64,000 bases of DNA from NCBI RefSeq assembly GCF_000686845.1, contig NZ_JMLS01000005.1:101672-165671 (forward strand). The letters are read 5' to 3'. The notes beneath the pieces are model-generated. The model ran no database searches and was not told the origin of the DNA. It was given only the letters and a program-made list of their open reading frames with translations. Numbering within the stretch: the first letter of the stretch is position 1; every line of letters begins with the position of its first letter. This document shows positions 35,279 through 48,134 of this stretch, one piece after another. The position numbers and the translations under genes are program-made. Source of the stretch: Paenibacillus sp. UNC451MF. Its GTDB lineage: Bacteria > Bacillota > Bacilli > Paenibacillales > NBRC-103111.

Positions 35279-36918
35279 CAAAAATCAAATGGATAGGCAC
35301 TGTGGTATTGGTGCTGTTCGTTCTTCTAGCGGTAGGCGGACCTATGGTGGCTCGTTTCGGTCCCATTGCCTTCGATGGAGAACGGCTGAGCGCCCCTTCG
35401 ACGGTCCATTGGCTAGGTACGAATTCATTGGGTCAGGACATATTCAGTCAATGGGCTTACGGAGCTCGTAATACGCTGTTGATCGGATTATTGGTCTCGT
35501 TATTGAGCACTGGCCTTAGCGGAATGCTGGGGCTTGCGGCCGGATATTCCAAGAGGCTTGACCCTGTTATTAACGGGATCGCTAACGTGCTGCTTGTCAT
35601 TCCTTCTTTGCTGCTCATGCTGCTCGTAGCGGCTTTTACAGGAGGAGGGGCCATACAGCTCGTGCTGACGCTCGGGCTGCTGAGCTGGCCGGGATATATG
35701 AGGCTCATAAGAGCCTCCGTGTTATCGCTCAAGGAACGGGAGTTCGTGAAGGCCGCGCAGCTATTTCAAGCTAAGCCGGTCTACATATTGCGTAAGCATC
35801 TGCTTCCCTTTATCGGTCCGCTGCTCAGAACCAAATTCATTATGTCGTTCCGGCAGGCGGTGACAATGGAAGCGGGCTTGTCCTTTCTTGGTCTCGGAGA
35901 TCCGAATCAAGCGACCTGGGGCAAGATGCTGGAGCAGGCGTTTCAACAAAATGAAACGTGGATGACTTCCGTCTGGCAGTGGACTGTGCTGCCGCCTGCT
36001 TTATCGCTGCTGCTAGTCACTGTCGGGCTGGCGCTGCTGGGTGAATCGGCCCGAAGCGGGGCCGAAGCTGGGGGCTTCGTGGGTAGTGAGCAGCCGAGCG
36101 GTCGGTTCAATCGTAAGGCAGCCAAGCCTGCACAGGCTGAGACGGAGTACAGCCCGGATGCGCCGGTAGCAGCTATCGGGCTGAGTGTCGCTTACGGTGA
36201 ACGGAACGTGCTGCAGCCGGCAACCTTCACGGCCGCTGACGGAAGCGTCACCGCCGTGCTCGGTGAGTCAGGCTCGGGCAAGACGACGCTAGCCCGGGCG
36301 CTCTACGGCCTGCTGCCGAGATCAACGGTGCAGGGGGAAGCCTTCATCGGCCGCAAGAGAATATATGGCGGCGCGAACCGGATGCGCCGCTGGCATGATG
36401 CGGCGTTCATCTTCCAGGACCCGCGCCAGAGCTTCAACCCGCTGCTGACGATAGATCAGCAGTTTCGAGAAGCGATGCAGGGCCGGAACCGGGCTTCCGC
36501 TTCCGCGGCGGTCAAGCGAAAGGAAGCGACACAGGCGCTTCGCGAGGTTCAGCTGGAGGAGCGAGTGCTCGATTGCTACCCGCATCAATTAAGCGGGGGC
36601 ATGCTTAGCCGCGTGGCAATCGCAATGTCGCTTGTGAACAAGCCGTCCGTGCTTATCGCTGACGAACCTACCGGAGCGCTTGATCCTATTGTTAAGCGCG
36701 AAATCTTGGAGCTGCTGGCAGCCAAGGTGAGAGAGCACAGGATGACCTTGTTCCTTATCACCCATGACATTAGGTCCGCTCTTCACGTAGCGGATGCCAT
36801 CATGGTATTGAAGGAAGGGCAGTTGGTGGAACACGCCCCACGCGAAAAGTGGCTGGATAGTCCAAAGGCCCCTTACAGCCGGGAGCTTCAAGGCTCCCTT
36901 CGACAGATCAACAGATAG
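35275..36918 (+). CDS. Fused ABC permease-ATPase (DppC-DppD / NikC-NikD type)
   Basis: A 547-residue fusion. Residues 1-258 are a DppC/NikC-type permease (WLGTNSLGQDIFSQWAYGAR, the EAA loop REFVKAAQLFQAKPVYILRK as blocks, EAGLSFLGLGDPNQATWGKM as blocks). Residues 259-297 are a Gly/Ala/Pro-rich linker. Residues 298-547 are a DppD/NikD-type ATPase with Walker A GESGSGKTT (330-338), signature LSGGMLSRVAIA, Walker B VLIADEPTGALD and H-loop LITHD. In the signature the usual Gln-Arg (xQR) is Ser-Arg. The reading frame is open throughout, with no sign of sequencing frameshift. Starts with ATGA overlap to the upstream permease. Confidence 0.9.
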   Translation: MTKIKWIGTVVLVLFVLLAVGGPMVARFGPIAFDGERLSAPSTVHWLGTNSLGQDIFSQWAYGARNTLLIGLLVSLLSTGLSGMLGLAAGYSKRLDPVINGIANVLLVIPSLLLMLLVAAFTGGGAIQLVLTLGLLSWPGYMRLIRASVLSLKEREFVKAAQLFQAKPVYILRKHLLPFIGPLLRTKFIMSFRQAVTMEAGLSFLGLGDPNQATWGKMLEQAFQQNETWMTSVWQWTVLPPALSLLLVTVGLALLGESARSGAEAGGFVGSEQPSGRFNRKAAKPAQAETEYSPDAPVAAIGLSVAYGERNVLQPATFTAADGSVTAVLGESGSGKTTLARALYGLLPRSTVQGEAFIGRKRIYGGANRMRRWHDAAFIFQDPRQSFNPLLTIDQQFREAMQGRNRASASAAVKRKEATQALREVQLEERVLDCYPHQLSGGMLSRVAIAMSLVNKPSVLIADEPTGALDPIVKREILELLAAKVREHRMTLFLITHDIRSALHVADAIMVLKEGQLVEHAPREKWLDSPKAPYSRELQGSLRQINR

Positions 36919-36931
36919 GAAGTGAGGGCCC

Positions 36932-37702
36932 ATGCTGGAGATACATCGGATAAGTAAGTGGTTCGGCCGCGGCACATCCCAAGCTTATGCTGTAAGAGAC
37001 GCCTCGTTAACCTTGGCGGAGAGTGAAATTTTTGCTTTGGCTGGGGAGAGCGGTTCGGGAAAGTCCACACTAGCGGAAATGATCGTCGGCTTGAAAAATC
37101 CGGATGAAGGGCACATATACTGGAAAGGTTCGCCGATGGGACAGCAGCCCGACTACTGGCGCCATGTTCAGATGGTGTTCCAAAACCCGGACCGTTCTTT
37201 GAATCCTTATTGGAAGATCAAGGACATTATAGCCGAACCACTGCTCCTCCATAGGACGGGCCGGGTTGAGGCGATGCAACGTGTGGATGAGCTGCTTGAA
37301 CAGGTGCAGCTTTCTCGCAGCTTGGCAAACCGGAGCACTTCGGAGTGTTCAGGGGGACAGAAGCAGCGTATCGCCATCGCCCGGGCGTTGGCTGTTCGGC
37401 CGACCCTGCTTATAGCCGATGAGATCACATCGGCTCTCGATCCAATGACTGAACTAGATATCCTTCAGCTTCTGATCGGGCTGAAGCGGGAATACGGGAT
37501 GTCCATTCTGTTCATAACGCACCGGCTGGAAACACTGCCCGGTTTTGCGGATCGGCTGGCTGTGATGAAGGACGGCCGTATTGTGGAAACAGGCCGATGT
37601 GAGGAAGTTTGGGCTTCCCCGCAATCTCCGTATACGAAGCGGCTCTTGCAGGCTTGTTCGTATGATTTCTTTAACGGTAGAGTGGCTTCTCATCAAGGAT
37701 AG
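36932..37702 (+). CDS. Opp/Nik-type ABC ATP-binding protein (DppF/NikE-like)
   Basis: A 256-residue ATPase: Walker A GESGSGKST (about residue 36-44), Q-loop FQNPDRSLNPYW, signature CSGGQKQRIAIARAL, Walker B LLIADEITSALDP and H-loop FITHR. It is the second ATPase of the importer, pairing with the ATPase half of the fusion. Lacks the long C-terminal oligopeptide-transporter tail beyond QSPYTKRLLQAC. AAGTGAGGG precedes the ATG, 13 bp after the fusion gene. Confidence 0.92.
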   Translation: MLEIHRISKWFGRGTSQAYAVRDASLTLAESEIFALAGESGSGKSTLAEMIVGLKNPDEGHIYWKGSPMGQQPDYWRHVQMVFQNPDRSLNPYWKIKDIIAEPLLLHRTGRVEAMQRVDELLEQVQLSRSLANRSTSECSGGQKQRIAIARALAVRPTLLIADEITSALDPMTELDILQLLIGLKREYGMSILFITHRLETLPGFADRLAVMKDGRIVETGRCEEVWASPQSPYTKRLLQACSYDFFNGRVASHQG

Positions 37703-37788
37703 AGGTAACTTGGTGTCGATTATAGGTGGGACGAGGAAAAAATAGCTAAGCTTTGACGTTTATTCATAATCATAGAGGAGGCATCATC

Positions 37789-38316
37789 ATGTCTGTAGTT
37801 CGAGTAATGGATGATAGAGCTTGTTTGGAAATTGGGTTCGAGGATATTCGCAAGTATCACGGAGAGTTGGCCCTTATGGCGGTTGCGGTAGGGTTTCGTT
37901 CCTTGCAGGCGGCGTTTGCCGAGCTATTTGGGGATGACTTTGTCCCGCAAAGGAAATCAATTAGCATCGTATCCGGCCACGCCGGCCCAGGTTTCCGGGA
38001 TGCATTTGAATATGTGACGAGAGCCGTTACACGTGGAGCCTACCAGGTTAATGTCGACTATCCGGCTGCTCAGCATGACCCGCACCGTGCACAGTCCTAT
38101 GCCTTTGTGATTTCTACCAAGGAGGGCGCTTCTGTTGAGGTAGCTTTGAAGGAAGGCTTCCTGCCGATGAAGTTCTATGACTTCCTGGCGAAGGGACGCG
38201 CAGGTACAATGACTGAAGAAGATAAAGAGGAATTTAGTGAGATGAAATGGTCGTTATCGCAGCAGGCACAGGCTTTGACGCAGGAAGAGCTTCTTACGGT
38301 CACACGATTGTCATAG
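37789..38316 (+). CDS. FmdE-like protein next to the Fur-boxed importer
   Basis: A 175-residue soluble protein. IRKYHGELALMAVAVGFRSL resembles the HGH...GLALG core of FmdE-domain proteins (PF02663), with SIVSGHAGPGFRDAF and VNVDYPAAQ at the positions of later FmdE blocks; the usual CPG cysteine after HGH is missing. FmdE proteins bind metals and often lie near molybdenum, tungsten or nickel genes; function is mostly unknown. AGAGGAGG is 7 nt before the ATG at 37789. It follows the importer by 86 bp on the same strand, without a terminator between. The family call is moderate. Confidence 0.55.
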   Translation: MSVVRVMDDRACLEIGFEDIRKYHGELALMAVAVGFRSLQAAFAELFGDDFVPQRKSISIVSGHAGPGFRDAFEYVTRAVTRGAYQVNVDYPAAQHDPHRAQSYAFVISTKEGASVEVALKEGFLPMKFYDFLAKGRAGTMTEEDKEEFSEMKWSLSQQAQALTQEELLTVTRLS

Positions 38317-38377
38317 AGCAAAAAAAAGGCCGATTTTGTGGCAGAACCATTTTTTTGTCCATTTTGTGTTTTTTTAG

Positions 38378-38406
38378 TTGAAAATGGTTTTCAGATTTTA
38401 TATAAT
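38378..38406 (+). promoter_or_regulatory. Sigma-A promoter of the cggR-gapA operon
   Basis: TTGAAA (38378-38383), 17-nt spacer, TATAAT (38401-38406): near consensus. Confidence 0.85.
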
Positions 38407-38412
38407 AAACTC

Positions 38413-38440
38413 AGCTAAGTGAAAGCTTAGTTGTTTTTTT
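38413..38440 (+). promoter_or_regulatory. 5' hairpin with T-run at the start of the cggR transcript
   Basis: AGCTAAG (38413-38419) pairs with CTTAGTT (38426-38432), followed by seven T after a G. It starts where transcription is expected to begin (about 7 nt after the -10), so it could be an attenuator-like or mRNA-stabilising hairpin. Confidence 0.45.
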
Positions 38441-38445
38441 GGAAG

Positions 38446-38488
38446 TTGTGGGACTAAAAATGTAGTACTGGGACAAAAAAAGTCCAAT
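38446..38488 (+). promoter_or_regulatory. CggR operator
   Basis: Two GGGAC-type half sites: TGTGGGACTAAAAATGTAGT and CTGGGACAAAAAAAGTCCA. This is close to the Bacillus subtilis CggR operator (GGGAC repeats followed by TGTC/GTCC). It lies between the promoter and cggR, where CggR acts as a roadblock in Bacillus. Confidence 0.75.
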
Positions 38489-38508
38489 GGTCAGCGGGAG
38501 CGTGTTTT

Positions 38509-39537
38509 ATGAGAGATATACTCGATATTCAAAAGCAGCTTCTGCCGGACTTGCTGGACACGCTGAAAGAACGGTATACCATTTTGCACCACATCATGGT
38601 ATCCGGTATCGTTGGTCGCAGGACGCTGGCGGTATCGCTGAACACGACGGAGCGCATCTTGCGTGCTGAGGTCGATTTTCTGAAAGCCCAAGGCCTCTTA
38701 GAGGTTGATGCATCAGGGATGAAAATCAGCGAAGCCGGAAGGCAGCTACTCGAGAAGATCGAGCCGTTAGTCAAAGACTTGTTCGGTTTGACGGAGCTCG
38801 AAGAACGGATACGAGCGCATTTTGGTTTGAAGCAGGTTGTTATCGTGCCTGGGGATTCAGATACCTCCCCTCATACGAAGAAGGAATTGGGACGCGCCGG
38901 AGCCGCCGTGCTTCGTAAGTACGTATCCCAGGATGAAGTGATTGCGGTAACCGGAGGCTCAACGATGGCTGAGGTCGCCTATCATTTATCTTCCTCCACT
39001 TCACTCAAAGGCAGCTGGTTCGTACCGGCTCGAGGCGGGCTTGGCGAAAGCGTAGAGCTGCAGGCGAACACGATAGCTTCTACCATGGCTAAGAAGACAG
39101 GCGCCAAGTATCGACTGCTTCATGTTCCAGATCATCTGGGCGAGGAAGCATACCAAACCTTGATGCAGGACAGCACCATACTGGAGATTATCCAGTTTAT
39201 CCGCAAAGCCCGGATCGTCATTCACGGTATGGGTGAAGCTATGGTGATGGCCAGACGGCGGAAGGTGGATGCGGAAACAACGTCGAGTTTGCAAAACGAC
39301 GGCGCATTGGCGGAAGCATTCGGCTATTATTTTGACCGCGGAGGCAAAATTCTTCATAAGATGCCAACCGTAGGCCTAAGAATTGAAGATATTCAAGAAA
39401 TGGACTGTGTGATCGGTGTCGCCGGAGGCAAAAGCAAAGGGGAAGCGATCGCGGCGGTGCTGCGTTTTGGAAGAGAAGATATTCTCGTCATCGACGAAGC
39501 GGCAGCGCAGGTCATAGTTCAGACATTGACATCTTGA
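38509..39537 (+). CDS. cggR: Central glycolytic genes regulator (SorC/DeoR family)
   Basis: A 342-residue repressor of the gapA-pgk-tpiA-gpmI-eno operon; in Bacillus it is released by fructose 1,6-bisphosphate. Seen: N-terminal HTH (VSGIVGRRTLAVSLNTTERILR as two blocks), then the sugar-phosphate-binding domain with VIAVTGGSTMAEVAYHL, FVPARGGLGE and AGGKSKGEAIAAVLR. GGGAG precedes the ATG. Own operator immediately upstream; gapA begins 58 bp after its stop. Confidence 0.95.
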   Translation: MRDILDIQKQLLPDLLDTLKERYTILHHIMVSGIVGRRTLAVSLNTTERILRAEVDFLKAQGLLEVDASGMKISEAGRQLLEKIEPLVKDLFGLTELEERIRAHFGLKQVVIVPGDSDTSPHTKKELGRAGAAVLRKYVSQDEVIAVTGGSTMAEVAYHLSSSTSLKGSWFVPARGGLGESVELQANTIASTMAKKTGAKYRLLHVPDHLGEEAYQTLMQDSTILEIIQFIRKARIVIHGMGEAMVMARRRKVDAETTSSLQNDGALAEAFGYYFDRGGKILHKMPTVGLRIEDIQEMDCVIGVAGGKSKGEAIAAVLRFGREDILVIDEAAAQVIVQTLTS

Positions 39538-39570
39538 CAGGTTATCCTGTCTTGACATAAATCCAAATGA

Positions 39571-40602
<1,032 letters not shown>

Positions 40603-40659
40603 GTTAGAAAAATTGTGGTTATGAACTGAAAAAGTTTCAAAACGTTTCGCGCTTTTGAT

Positions 40660-40777
40660 GCAAAAGGGATGTACTTTCGGGTTCTGTTGAGCTTGTATTC
40701 TTTGAATTAGACTTCATATCGGTATGAATACAATCTCAAAGGACCTTGCTGACGCTCTACAGTACATCCCTTCTTGC
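40660..40777 (+). other. Large nested hairpin between gapA and pgk
   Basis: Outer arms AAGGGATGTACT (40664-40675) and AGTACATCCCTT (40761-40772) are perfect complements, extended by GCAA / TTGC. Inner arms TTGAG-C-TTGTATTC (40687-40700) and GAATACAA-T-CTCAA (40726-40739) pair with one mismatch. There is no T-run, so it is not a standard terminator. It may stabilise or process the gapA mRNA, or be an inserted palindromic repeat. Confidence 0.7.
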
Positions 40778-40881
40778 TTTATTGCGAAGCCATTTCGAAA
40801 CGATAATCAGTCATTACCACATTTTTTATGTGTGGGTAGGTCTGAGTAAGCTGGTAAACATAGAGGAGGCGCGGGAGAACA

Positions 40882-42063
40882 ATGAACAAAAAAAGCGTTC
40901 GTGACGTAGAAGTAAAAGGCAAAAGAGTATTTGTACGGGTAGATTTCAACGTTCCGTTGGAAAATGGACAAATCACTGATGATACTCGGATTCGCGAAAC
41001 CGTTCCGACAATTCAATATTTGACGGAAAGAGGCGCAAAAGTTATTCTGGCGAGCCACATGGGACGTCCGAAAGGACAAGTTGTGGAAGAGCTTCGCTTG
41101 ACTCCAGCTGCCGTTCGTTTGGCTGAGCTGTTGGGCAAACCGGTTGCTAAAGCGGATGAAGCTATTGGTGACGCGGTTAAAGCGCAAGTAGCGGCATTGA
41201 ACGAAGGCGATGTGCTGTTGCTTGAAAACGTACGTTTCTATGCAGGCGAAGAAAAGAACGATGTAGAATTGGCTAAATCGTTCGCTGAACTGGCAGACTT
41301 GTATGTGAACGATGCGTTCGGCGCTGCTCACCGTGCCCACGCTTCTACAGAAGGTATCGCGCATCACTTGCCAGCGGTTTCAGGTCTTTTGATGGAGAAA
41401 GAGCTTGATGTATTGGGTAGAGCATTGAACAATCCTGAGCGTCCTTTCACAGCTATCGTAGGCGGCGCGAAGGTTAAAGATAAAATCGATGTTATTGAAA
41501 ACCTGTTGAACATTGCAGACAATATCATCATCGGCGGAGGCTTGTCCTACACGTTCTTGAAAGCACAAGGTCTTGAGATCGGTAAATCGTTGGTAGACAA
41601 CGATAAAATCGACCTGGCACTTAGCTTCATCAACAAAGCGAAGGAAAAAGGCGTTAACTTCCTGCTTCCTGAAGATATCGTTGTAACGGACGATTTCAGC
41701 CCTACTGCAAACACGAAACAAGTTTCGATCAACGAAATTCCTGCTGACTGGGAAGGTATCGACATCGGACCGAAAACTCGTGAGAAATATGCTAAAACTA
41801 TCGCTGAATCCAAGCTGATTGTATGGAACGGACCGATGGGCGTATTTGAAATCGAGCCATTCTCCCACGGTACTCGTGCGGTTGCGGAAGCTTGCGCTAA
41901 CACAGCTGGTTACACAATTATCGGCGGTGGCGACTCTGCGGCAGCAGTTGAAAAGTTCCACTTGGGTGATAAAATGGACCATATCTCCACAGGCGGCGGC
42001 GCTTCCCTGGAGTTCATGGAAGGTAAAGCTCTTCCGGGTGTCGTAGCCCTTAACGATAAATAA
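40882..42063 (+). CDS. pgk: Phosphoglycerate kinase
   Basis: A 393-residue cytoplasmic kinase making ATP and 3-phosphoglycerate from 1,3-bisphosphoglycerate. Seen: [54 protein letters not shown], and the nucleotide-binding end [14 protein letters not shown] with [20 protein letters not shown] precedes the ATG. Strong codon bias. Third gene of the CggR operon. Confidence 0.98.
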   Translation: MNKKSVRDVEVKGKRVFVRVDFNVPLENGQITDDTRIRETVPTIQYLTERGAKVILASHMGRPKGQVVEELRLTPAAVRLAELLGKPVAKADEAIGDAVKAQVAALNEGDVLLLENVRFYAGEEKNDVELAKSFAELADLYVNDAFGAAHRAHASTEGIAHHLPAVSGLLMEKELDVLGRALNNPERPFTAIVGGAKVKDKIDVIENLLNIADNIIIGGGLSYTFLKAQGLEIGKSLVDNDKIDLALSFINKAKEKGVNFLLPEDIVVTDDFSPTANTKQVSINEIPADWEGIDIGPKTREKYAKTIAESKLIVWNGPMGVFEIEPFSHGTRAVAEACANTAGYTIIGGGDSAAAVEKFHLGDKMDHISTGGGASLEFMEGKALPGVVALNDK

Positions 42064-42106
42064 GAGATATCAAAACTAACCGGTGAATATCCAATAGCTT
42101 GTCTGA

Positions 42107-42898
<792 letters not shown>

Positions 42899-42899
42899 G

Positions 42900-45763
<2,864 letters not shown>

Positions 45764-45785
45764 GATAGTAGTACTTGGTTTAGTC

Positions 45786-45813
45786 AAAAGACGGGTTGTA
45801 AATCCGTCTTTTG
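45786..45813 (+). terminator. Terminator of the glycolytic operon
   Basis: AAAAGACGG (45786-45794) / CCGTCTTTT (45804-45812), 22 bp after the eno stop; T tail short. Confidence 0.75.
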
Positions 45814-45832
45814 TGCTTAATTAATAAAAAAT

Positions 45833-46042
45833 GGGTTGTATGAAAACCGTAGTTTCTTCCGAAACGCTTCAGCCGGAGAATTGGACATCTGTCGGAGAGT
45901 TTACGTGCGGCCTTTGAAAATGGGTTGTTACCGAAAGGTAAGTTATTGAGAACCCGTTTTCAAGAGACGCCGGAGGCAGTGTCGCAATTCGCAGGAGGAT
46001 GTACAGGTTTCGGTAATGATCTCAACGGTATTCATACAACCC
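45833..46042 (+). other. 210-nt inverted-repeat element before the M50B gene
   Basis: End arms GGGTTGTATGAA-A-ACCGT (45833-45850) and ACGGT-A-TTCATACAACCC (46025-46042) pair at 17 of 18 positions. Inside are GTTTC / GAAAC, CCGAAAC / GTTTCGG and GAAAATGGGTT / AACCCGTTTTC (one G-T pair). The element ends at a CCCCTCCGGGG hairpin that contains the ribosome-binding site of the next gene. It could be a regulatory leader or a small palindromic insertion. It also covers the 298-bp gene-free interval after eno. Confidence 0.55.
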
Positions 46043-46061
46043 CCTCCGGGGGGATCATCAA

Positions 46062-46775
46062 ATGGGCAACGGGTTAAAGACTGTATTATTCTTAATAGGG
46101 TCAGCCTTTCTCACACGGTTGATCCCCTTTTCTTCTTTTTTTCGCAACTTGGATACAATGATTCATGAATTTGGGCATGCTGTAGTTACATTGGCGCTTT
46201 CAGGCAAGGTTATGTACATTGAGCTGTATGCCAATCACAGCGGGGTTACGTATTCCCAGATCATGAACAATTGGAGCTCCATTCCGGTTTCACTTGCCGG
46301 CTATATGACAGCGTCCTTGTTCGCCGTATTCTTATTTAAAATGCGGGCTGGTGGCAAACAGCGGCTGGGCCTTCAGGTCATTACAGTGCTCGCTATCATA
46401 TCCCTCATATTATTCGTTCGCAACGAGTTCGGCGTCATGTGGCTGGTCGGTTTTATTGCCTTGAATATTATTATGCTGGCCCTATCTCCACGCTGGCTGA
46501 CGGATTTCTACTACTTATTGCTTGCGTTTCTGACATTGGAGGAATCGGTCGTCGGTCCGATCTCGCTTATCGTGTACGCATTGGAAAATCCGGCATCCGC
46601 AGGCGATGCGGCAAACCTAAGCAGAGTTACGCCAATACCGGCAATAGGCTGGGCTGTATTTTTCAGTCTTTTCGGATTATGGTGTGCCAAAAAGGCGATC
46701 GTCGCTTTTCTAGAGCGCAGGAAGCCAAGGCCAACCCGACAACCGCAACAGCCTAGGTACAATGAGTATCGTTAG
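46062..46775 (+). CDS. M50B-like membrane metallopeptidase homologue
   Basis: A 237-residue membrane protein with HEFGH (H35-H39), an HExxH zinc motif, inside the first hydrophobic region, followed by four or five further helices (about residues 75-95, 105-120, 125-145, 150-170, 195-215). This fits the Peptidase_M50B-like group (PF13398), members of which are intramembrane proteases or non-catalytic relatives. No substrate is suggested by neighbours. GGGGGG upstream serves as ribosome-binding site but can pair with CCCCTCC just before it. Tail rich in Pro, Arg and Gln. Confidence 0.75.
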   Translation: MGNGLKTVLFLIGSAFLTRLIPFSSFFRNLDTMIHEFGHAVVTLALSGKVMYIELYANHSGVTYSQIMNNWSSIPVSLAGYMTASLFAVFLFKMRAGGKQRLGLQVITVLAIISLILFVRNEFGVMWLVGFIALNIIMLALSPRWLTDFYYLLLAFLTLEESVVGPISLIVYALENPASAGDAANLSRVTPIPAIGWAVFFSLFGLWCAKKAIVAFLERRKPRPTRQPQQPRYNEYR

Positions 46776-46794
46776 CTAGACGAGGTGTCTATGT

Positions 46795-46823
46795 TTGCCA
46801 GTTGGACGAGTATGTGATATAAT
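46795..46823 (+). promoter_or_regulatory. Sigma-A promoter of secG
   Basis: TTGCCA (46795-46800), 17-nt spacer, TATAAT (46818-46823) with TG extension (TGATATAAT). Confidence 0.8.
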
Positions 46824-46910
46824 ACAAATGCTGTCTATTTTAGGGTCTTATTATGGCTATACCGTAGCCTTTGTTTCATCCAGGAATGATTGCTCGCAGG
46901 AGGTGGAAAC

Positions 46911-47150
46911 ATGGAACTTGTTTTGAAAATCGTACTGGTCATCGCCTCTCTCGGCTTGATCGCGGTTGTACTGCTTCAGCCAGGGAAGAGCTCAGGGTTG
47001 TCCGGTGCCATCTCCGGAGGTGCGGAGCATCTGTTCGGAAAGCAAAAGGCGCGCGGCTTGGAGTTGTTTTTGTCGCGATTGACGATCGGGTTGGCAGCAG
47101 CTTTCTTCATTCTGTCGCTCGTCGCTGCTTACTTTGTGAAATTAGGGTAA
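46911..47150 (+). CDS. secG: Preprotein translocase subunit SecG
   Basis: A 79-residue two-helix membrane protein: [19 protein letters not shown] then the conserved loop [24 protein letters not shown], then [19 protein letters not shown]. It is the accessory subunit of SecYEG. ATG at 46911 follows CAGGAGGTGG; seven upstream codons in frame lie within that site. Order secG-est-rnr-smpB-ssrA is the same as in Bacillus. Confidence 0.95.
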   Translation: MELVLKIVLVIASLGLIAVVLLQPGKSSGLSGAISGGAEHLFGKQKARGLELFLSRLTIGLAAAFFILSLVAAYFVKLG

Positions 47151-47162
47151 CATAAAAAACAT

Positions 47163-47195
47163 GCAGCAGGGGAATGATGCTCCTGCTGTTTTTTT
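47163..47195 (+). terminator. Intrinsic terminator of secG
   Basis: CAGCAGG-G / C-CCTGCTG stem with an AATGATG loop and seven T, 13 bp after the stop. Confidence 0.88.
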
Positions 47196-47277
47196 ATGGA
47201 ATAGGATATTATACATATTGGGTTCCTGTGGAAACGGAGGAACTTTTTATTTAAGCAAAGCTTTCGGAGGTCGGGTC

Positions 47278-48090
47278 ATGAGCCGCAATGAGAAAACAAC
47301 GGAACCTTTTTTTCTACAGGGTCACGGGGAACGTGCTTCGACTCATATAATGATGATACATGGCTTTACTGGTTCACCGGCAGAATTTCGTCGACTCGGT
47401 TATTATTTGCACGATATCGGATATACGATAGATGGCATTCTACTCCCAGGTCACGGAACATCGCCGGAGGACATGATTAAAACAGGTTGGAGAGATTGGT
47501 CAGGCCATGTGCTGCAGCATTATGATGCGATCAAGAACCGTAACAGCAAAAAAGTCATCGTCATTGGCCACTCAATGGGTGGTTTACTGGCAATGAAGTT
47601 ATCAATGGAGCGTAGGCTCGAAGGAGTGATCTCCTTATCTACACCTATGTTCCTGAAGAGTCGAAAGACGATCTTGGCCGTTCTGCTCAAGTATGTAAAA
47701 AAATATATTGAAACAAAGCCTACTGTTGCAGCGCATATTATAGAAGAGGCCTGTACATATCCCAAGGTGCCGATTCCATGTATCGTTGATTTGCGAAAGC
47801 TGCTGAAGCTGGTCAAATCTCGTCTGGAAAAGGTGCACGCTCCGATTTTTGTAGCGCAGGGAGAACTGGACGGCGTCGTTCGGCCTAAAAGCGCTGCTCA
47901 CATTTATCAGCATGTTTCGTCGCAGATGAAGCAGCTTACTTATTATCCGCATTCATCTCATGCCGTGCTGTTGGATGAAGATCGGGAGCGGGTATACGAG
48001 GATATTCATCGTTTTGTCATGATGGTTCAACACCATGCTGCGCTTGAGCGCGCATTAGGTTGGTCAAGTGAAGGTGCGGTGTTATCTTAA
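47278..48090 (+). CDS. est: Carboxylesterase (Est/YvaK-like alpha/beta hydrolase)
   Basis: A 270-residue alpha/beta hydrolase. Seen: oxyanion-region HGFTGSPAEFR, LPGHGTSPEDM, nucleophile elbow VIGHSMGGLLAM (catalytic Ser), acid region AQGELDGVV and catalytic His in PHSSHAVLLDEDRE. This is the thermostable carboxylesterase family of Geobacillus Est30 and Bacillus YvaK. ATG at 47278 is 8 nt after CGGAGG; the frame is open further upstream through the secG terminator. Natural substrate unknown. Confidence 0.93.
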   Translation: MSRNEKTTEPFFLQGHGERASTHIMMIHGFTGSPAEFRRLGYYLHDIGYTIDGILLPGHGTSPEDMIKTGWRDWSGHVLQHYDAIKNRNSKKVIVIGHSMGGLLAMKLSMERRLEGVISLSTPMFLKSRKTILAVLLKYVKKYIETKPTVAAHIIEEACTYPKVPIPCIVDLRKLLKLVKSRLEKVHAPIFVAQGELDGVVRPKSAAHIYQHVSSQMKQLTYYPHSSHAVLLDEDRERVYEDIHRFVMMVQHHAALERALGWSSEGAVLS

Positions 48091-48134
48091 TAGCAAAATG
48101 GGTAAGACTATATGAAAGAGAGAAGGAAGGTGAA

